Source of the DNA: CAIZIN01 sp964483025
Lineage (GTDB): Bacteria; Patescibacteriota; Minisyncoccia; Phycocordibacterales; CAIZIN01
Length of the DNA stretch: 7,756 nucleotides
Direction of reading: 5' to 3'
Assembly (NCBI GenBank): GCA_964483025.1
Contig: CAYZZT010000031.1
Coordinates: 1-7,756 of the forward strand
The notes beneath the pieces were generated by a model. It saw nothing but the letters and a program-made list of their open reading frames with translations. It was not told the origin of the DNA and searched no databases. The position numbers and the translations under genes are program-made. Shown here piece by piece: positions 4,189-7,756 of the stretch; position 1 is the first letter of the stretch, and each line of letters starts with the position of its first letter.

Positions 4189-5892
4189 CTATCGGTCTGG
4201 CGCTACCTCATAATGATTTATCAAAAACTTGGCGATTTCACTATATGGCTCCGCCAAAGAGTGTGATGCATATTCTACACCTTGTGGCTCAACAGTAAAT
4301 AGGAAAACAATATATTTTGGGTCATATGCTGGGAAATAGCCAAAAAATGAGTGTAGATAACTGTTTTCTAGGTATTTGCCATTTTGCCCAACAATCTGTG
4401 CAGTACCAGTTTTTGCTGCCATGGAATAATGCTCCATTTTTATCTTTCCACCAAGTAGTGCCTTATCAAAAACAGTTACCAACATATCTGTAATCACCTT
4501 ACTCGTCTCAGATTTCAAAACTCGTCTTCCATCATCAAATTTTATATCGCGGGCAACACCAATTCGAGATTCAACTCTTTTTACAATATGAGGAGTAACC
4601 AACAAACCACCATTACCAAGTGTGGCAAGAGCTCGAATTGTCTGTATTGCGGTAAATGCAGGTCCTTGTCCAAACGACGCTGTAGCAATATCAATTGCTT
4701 GTTTACTTTCAAAATTTGTTATTGATTTACCTTCGTTCGGCAAATCAATACCTGTCTTTTCATTTAAACCATAAGCATACATATATTCTTTGAATTTTTC
4801 ATTACCTAATTTACCTGCTACAAAAGCTGCTCCTGTATTTAACGATTGGCTTAAAACCTCTTGCATATTTACTACACCGCGAGCCTTTAAATCAAAGTTA
4901 TAAAAAGTTTTTTTATCTAAAGTAACTGAACCTTTATCATTATATGTCGTGTCTTTAGTCACAACTCCTGCATCAATTCCAGCTGCCATTGTAAGTGGTT
5001 TAATAATAGAACCCATTTCATACACATTTTCTACATTTGGGTTACTGAAATTATTCACATCAGAAACATCTTTAAAATTATTGGGATCAAAGGATGGCGA
5101 TCCTGACATTGCATATATTTCACCATTTTTTGGGTTCATAATAATTCCACCGGTTAATTTACTTTTGTATTTTGACTGTAATTCAGAAACTGTATTTTCT
5201 AAAACGCCCTGTACCACTGGGTCAATTGTGGTTATTATATCCCCTTCTAAATCTTCTTTCTTCAAAACTGTTTTATTTATATTTGAAAATAATTCAACAA
5301 AAAAGTTTGCAAATACAGCACCTTGATTACGAGTTAAAATTGAATTATATTGTCGTTCTAATCCATATTGTGCTTTAAACTCATCACCTTTAAATGACAT
5401 AAACCCGAGAACTTGAGAGGCTAACTTTTCCCCGGGATAATATCGCCACCTATCTTTATATAAGCTCACACCGGCAATATCTAATGCATCAATTTTGAGC
5501 CCGAGATCTGTAGGAACACGTTTTATAATTTCTTCATATGGATCTGTCTTTTTGCTAGCTTTTGCTAAAAAATCCTCTTTATTTATCGGATATATAGCAT
5601 TGATTTTTTCATATGCATCAGAATCATTTTTTAAAAGTTTTGGGTTTATGGAAAGAGTAAAACCCGACTGCAAAGTTGCCGCCGCTATTCTGTCACTATC
5701 TTTTGTTTGAAAAAATATTGTACCCCTATCAAAAACTGACTGATTTGGTTTTAAATATTGACGATCAGCTTTAGTTCTATAATCTTCAGAACGAACTATC
5801 TGTATTAAATATAGATTACCAATAAAAATAAGTGCAAATAGGATTACAAAAAGTGAGATTATGCGAATTCTAAATACTGGTGAATGCGTCAT
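4189..5892 (-). CDS. ftsI: class B penicillin-binding protein, FtsI/PBP3-type septal transpeptidase
   Basis: This enzyme cross-links septal peptidoglycan outside the cytoplasmic membrane. The product has 567 residues, normal for the family. A short cytoplasmic start and one signal-anchor helix (about 8-32) are followed by a class B dimerisation/pedestal domain with RGTI (56-59) and YYPGEKLASQVLGF (151-164). The transpeptidase domain (from about 245) carries the full active-site set: SxxK as S295-I-I-K298, SxN as S350-L-N352 and KTG at 494-496. Position between an FtsL-like gene and murF supports FtsI rather than an elongation PBP2. The ATG at 5892 has AGGA only three to four bases upstream and directly follows a TAA, the end of a possible 26-codon ORF in the same frame. 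No PASTA domains are present. Confidence 0.92.
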   Translation of the reverse strand: MTHSPVFRIRIISLFVILFALIFIGNLYLIQIVRSEDYRTKADRQYLKPNQSVFDRGTIFFQTKDSDRIAAATLQSGFTLSINPKLLKNDSDAYEKINAIYPINKEDFLAKASKKTDPYEEIIKRVPTDLGLKIDALDIAGVSLYKDRWRYYPGEKLASQVLGFMSFKGDEFKAQYGLERQYNSILTRNQGAVFANFFVELFSNINKTVLKKEDLEGDIITTIDPVVQGVLENTVSELQSKYKSKLTGGIIMNPKNGEIYAMSGSPSFDPNNFKDVSDVNNFSNPNVENVYEMGSIIKPLTMAAGIDAGVVTKDTTYNDKGSVTLDKKTFYNFDLKARGVVNMQEVLSQSLNTGAAFVAGKLGNEKFKEYMYAYGLNEKTGIDLPNEGKSITNFESKQAIDIATASFGQGPAFTAIQTIRALATLGNGGLLVTPHIVKRVESRIGVARDIKFDDGRRVLKSETSKVITDMLVTVFDKALLGGKIKMEHYSMAAKTGTAQIVGQNGKYLENSYLHSFFGYFPAYDPKYIVFLFTVEPQGVEYASHSLAEPYSEIAKFLINHYEVAPDR

Positions 5893-5973
5893 TTATCCTA
5901 CTAAGTTTATGTTTGTAAATTTCATTGTTGGTGTTGTAAAATCATTTGTAACTATTTTCCGTTGATTTGTCAT
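5893..5973 (-). CDS. possible 26-codon leader ORF before ftsI
   Basis: On the minus strand GGAGCAGGA, a good Shine-Dalgarno-like sequence, directly precedes an ATG at 5973. The frame runs 26 codons (beginning MTNQRKIV, ending NINLVG) to a TAA that abuts the ftsI ATG, in the same frame as ftsI. The peptide has no recognisable features. It could be a leader that couples translation into ftsI, or chance. Its start signals come from the edge of the repeat element at 5968-6046, which argues for recent origin. Confidence 0.25.
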   Translation of the reverse strand: MTNQRKIVTNDFTTPTMKFTNINLVG

Positions 5974-6046
5974 TCCTGCTCCAGTCTGAAAATCAAGAAC
6001 CTGGATCCCGGATAATCCTCCAATGGGTCGGATTTCCGGGACGACA
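5968..6046. repeat. intergenic repeat element with CATTCC / CCGGGA ends
   Basis: The ends TGTCATTCC (5968-5976) and, read on the other strand, TGTCGTCCC (6046-6038) are imperfect terminal inverted repeats (7 of 9). Inside, TCCCGGA (6006-6012) pairs with TCCGGGA (6035-6041). The G+C-rich wording (CCTGGATCCCGGA) is of the type seen in many dispersed bacterial intergenic repeats and contrasts sharply with the surrounding A+T-rich operon. It probably inserted between the FtsL-like gene and ftsI. Confidence 0.55.
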
Positions 6047-6081
6047 CAAAACATAGTCGCTACGCTCGTTGTTTTGTGTCG
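6042..6081. repeat. 11-bp stem-loop just after the FtsL-like gene
   Basis: CGACACAAAAC (6042-6052) and GTTTTGTGTCG (6071-6081) form a perfect stem with an 18-base loop, one base downstream of the FtsL-like stop codon. No T run follows on the minus strand, so it is not a standard terminator. It could slow or protect the mRNA, and it overlaps the end of the neighbouring repeat element. Confidence 0.7.
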
Positions 6082-6082
6082 A

Positions 6083-6394
6083 TTATGGTCTAGCTAAAGA
6101 AAGTCGTGATTCTTTTGTAACATATGCAATAGGAGCTTGTGCAATATAACCCTTTGAAAGAGCTGTTTCAGTTGTTACAGTATTTTGTAATGCTACGTAT
6201 TGAAATTCTAACTGAGCCACTTTTGATCTTAAAACAACAATTTTATCATTTGTATCTTGTCGTATAGAAACATTTATCATAGACTTTGAAAGAAAGCCAA
6301 TATAGCAACTAATAAGTATAAAAATAATAATAATAGTCGCCCAAAAAATATCTCTTTGCCTGTGTGGTATTTGTTGTAGTGTTTTTGTAAGCAT
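6083..6394 (-). CDS. small bitopic membrane protein, FtsL-like
   Basis: The product has 103 residues: a short basic cytoplasmic start, one membrane helix (about 17-36) and an outer segment (48-72, DKIVVLRSKVAQLEFQYVAL) with the heptad-like spacing of a short coiled coil. Size, topology and position between rsmH and ftsI are those of FtsL, the divisome protein that pairs with DivIC/FtsB and activates the FtsW-FtsI synthase. FtsL sequences are too variable for motif proof, so this is a call from synteny and architecture. It lies 42 bases after rsmH and has no clear Shine-Dalgarno sequence before the ATG. Confidence 0.65.
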   Translation of the reverse strand: MLTKTLQQIPHRQRDIFWATIIIIFILISCYIGFLSKSMINVSIRQDTNDKIVVLRSKVAQLEFQYVALQNTVTTETALSKGYIAQAPIAYVTKESRLSLARP

Positions 6395-6436
6395 AATGTA
6401 CTTTTTTTATTATTCTTAATTCATAATTCCCAATTC
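6395..6436 (-). repeat. TAATTC-type low-complexity spacer after rsmH
   Basis: This short gap and the last rsmH codons consist of variants of ATTCTTAATTC, CATAATTCC, CAATTCC and CTAATTC, a degenerate repeat of six to nine bases per unit. No ribosome-binding site for the next gene can be picked out in it. Confidence 0.4.
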
Positions 6437-7324
6437 CTAATTCTTTTCAATAATTCTCAACTTTGCACTTCTTGATCTTGGATTCATTGAAATTTCATCT
6501 TTCGTTGCAATAATCGGTCGTTTTGTAAGTATTTGTGCACCCTCCTCTTCGGCCAGCTTCCTAAAAAATTGTTTAACTATTCTGTCCTCTAAACTATGAA
6601 ATGATATGACCGCTATTCTTCCTTCTTTATTTAAAATCTTCCACCCTTCCTCCAAAACTTCCTCCAATGTTTCTAGCTCCCTATTCACCGCAATTCGTAA
6701 AGCTTGAAATGTTCGTGTCGCTGGATGTATTTTTCCAAATCTATAACTCGGTGGAACCGCTTTTGAAATCACTTCCACCAACTCCGAAGTTGTTTTCAAA
6801 GGTTTCACCTTTCTCGCATCTATAATCGCTTTGGAAATTCTTCTTGAGTGCTTTTCATCTCCAAAACCAAATAAAATATCCGCGATACTATCTTCTGCCC
6901 AATGATTCACAATATCTTCCGCTGTAACATCACTTTCTACTGCCTCTTTCTTTAATGTCATAAGAAGAGGTTCATCTTTAAGAAAAGAAAGCCCGCGCCC
7001 GCCATATTCAAGCTGGTCTGAACTCCATCCTAGGTCGAGGAGGATTTTGTCCACACCAGCAAGTTTATGACTCGCCAAGATTTTAGAAATATTTCCAAAG
7101 TTGTCGTTTTCTAAAATCAAACGGCCTTCATATTCAGACACAAGTTCTTGCCCCTTATTAATCGCATCGAGGTCGAGGTCAGTTGCAATTATTTTTATAT
7201 CTTTACCGGAGGCGAGCATCGCCCTTGTGTGTCCACCACCACCAAAAGTTCCATCAAAGACGATGTCGCCATCTTTGAGTTCTAAACCCTGTATTGACTC
7301 ATTTAAAAGAACGCTTATGTGCAT
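6437..7324 (-). CDS. rsmH: 16S rRNA (cytosine-1402-N4)-methyltransferase RsmH (MraW)
   Basis: RsmH methylates N4 of C1402 in the decoding centre of 16S rRNA using S-adenosylmethionine. The product has 295 residues, close to the usual 300-315. Landmarks are HISVLLNE (2-9), the SAM-binding FDGTFGGGGHT (23-33), ATDLDLDAI (47-55), ILLDLGWSSDQL (94-105), GRGLSF (109-114), HPATRTFQALRIAVNREL (200-217), ISFHSLEDRIVKQFF (240-254) and the C-terminal NPRSRSAKLR (281-290). All key family motifs are present, so activity is expected. The ATG at 7324 lies 37 bases after mraZ with only A-rich sequence before it and no strong Shine-Dalgarno sequence. The C-terminal codons run into a TAATTC-rich stretch that continues into the gap. 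Confidence 0.96.
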   Translation of the reverse strand: MHISVLLNESIQGLELKDGDIVFDGTFGGGGHTRAMLASGKDIKIIATDLDLDAINKGQELVSEYEGRLILENDNFGNISKILASHKLAGVDKILLDLGWSSDQLEYGGRGLSFLKDEPLLMTLKKEAVESDVTAEDIVNHWAEDSIADILFGFGDEKHSRRISKAIIDARKVKPLKTTSELVEVISKAVPPSYRFGKIHPATRTFQALRIAVNRELETLEEVLEEGWKILNKEGRIAVISFHSLEDRIVKQFFRKLAEEEGAQILTKRPIIATKDEISMNPRSRSAKLRIIEKN

Positions 7325-7361
7325 TTTGAATTTATTATTTTTTCTTTTTTATCTTTTCTTT

Positions 7362-7756
7362 TCAAAACGCTCCCACCTGCCCAAGCTTTTCAGCTAAAGC
7401 ATCGGCTTCTCGTACCACCTTGTTTTTATACTCCTTCCACGCGTTCTCATTCCAAAGTTCAACACGGTTGTGCACACCTGCAAACACAACCTTTTCTTTT
7501 ATCTTCGCAAAATCACGAAGATACTCTGGAATCAAAACACGTCCTATTGCATCCACATCAATTTCGGATGCCCCTGCGAGCATAAACCTGTTAAAACCTC
7601 TCATATCAGCTCCGAGCATACTCATCTCACCCATCTTTCCTGCAATTTTTTTCCACTCAGCGAGAGTATACATAAACAAACAATTATCCAACCCGCGAGT
7701 CACAACAATTTTCTTTCCGATTTCCTTTCGGAATTTCGAAGGAACCGAAACTCGGT
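7362..7756 (-). CDS. mraZ: transcriptional regulator MraZ, N-terminus beyond the window
   Basis: MraZ is the DNA-binding, AbrB-fold regulator that opens dcw clusters and controls their transcription. The reading frame stays open to the right edge. Read through, its first visible residues are RVSVPSKFRKEIGKKIVVTR, the family's conserved first SpoVT-AbrB motif, followed by GLDNCLFMYTLAEW. A second, related repeat follows (IDVDAIGRVLIPEYLRDFA, then VVFAGVHNRVELWNENAW). About 130 residues are seen of roughly 143-145. The likely missing part is a dozen or so residues before the DxxGR motif. A GTG at 7703 might be taken for the start but would cut off the first AbrB half. Its TGA stop lies 37 bases before rsmH. 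The operon promoter and MraZ binding boxes are outside the window. Confidence 0.94.
   Translation of the reverse strand, partial: RVSVPSKFRKEIGKKIVVTRGLDNCLFMYTLAEWKKIAGKMGEMSMLGADMRGFNRFMLAGASEIDVDAIGRVLIPEYLRDFAKIKEKVVFAGVHNRVELWNENAWKEYKNKVVREADALAEKLGQVGAF

Noticed and set aside
4949..5326. Plus-strand open frame of 125 codons inside ftsI, and the similar ones inside murF, rsmH and the PurH-like gene
   Set aside because: They are antisense shadows of well-supported genes, without ribosome-binding sites or recognisable domains.
7362..7703. MraZ starting at the GTG at 7703
   Set aside because: The frame continues upstream to the window edge with the conserved RVSVPSKFR motif, so this start would delete the first AbrB half.

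Overview
The window looks like a chromosomal piece of an A+T-rich, small-genome bacterium, most likely of the Candidatus Patescibacteria (CPR/Parcubacteria-like) type. This rests on gene content and style, not on a database search. The reasons are a compact dcw cluster with a shortened MurF, a stand-alone PaaX/Cas2-like protein of the kind frequent in those genomes, several genes without a visible Shine-Dalgarno sequence, and many different short intergenic repeats. TAA, TAG and TGA all act as stops.

Right half (2780-7756, all minus strand): a division and cell-wall (dcw) operon read right to left: mraZ (its first codons lie beyond the right edge), rsmH/mraW, a small FtsL-like membrane protein, a class B penicillin-binding protein (FtsI type) and murF. 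Together these cover transcriptional control of the cluster, 16S rRNA methylation, the divisome scaffold, septal transpeptidation and the last cytoplasmic ligation to the peptidoglycan precursor. The four gaps after rsmH, ftsL, ftsI and murF each hold a different repeat or inverted-repeat sequence.

Middle (1254-2779): a DUF378 small membrane protein (minus), and facing it a 186-residue winged-helix plus PaaX-C/Cas2-like protein (plus). The Cas2-like gene is bracketed by two identical 36-bp near-perfect palindromes 709 bp apart. Four perfect 19-bp tandem repeats and a bidirectional terminator follow. This palindrome-gene-palindrome unit is the strongest candidate for an undescribed mobile or self-regulated system in the window.

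Left part (1-1253): a minus-strand gene for a stand-alone MGS-like domain resembling the IMP cyclohydrolase half of PurH but apparently without its usual catalytic residues, with its own promoter and terminator. Downstream of it, positions 1-478 hold no convincing protein gene. They hold a partial tRNA-Glu(CTC) at the left edge, a truncated repeat of its 5' half, a third tRNA-Glu-like copy split by about 92 bases in the D loop, and a dense chain of stem-loops.
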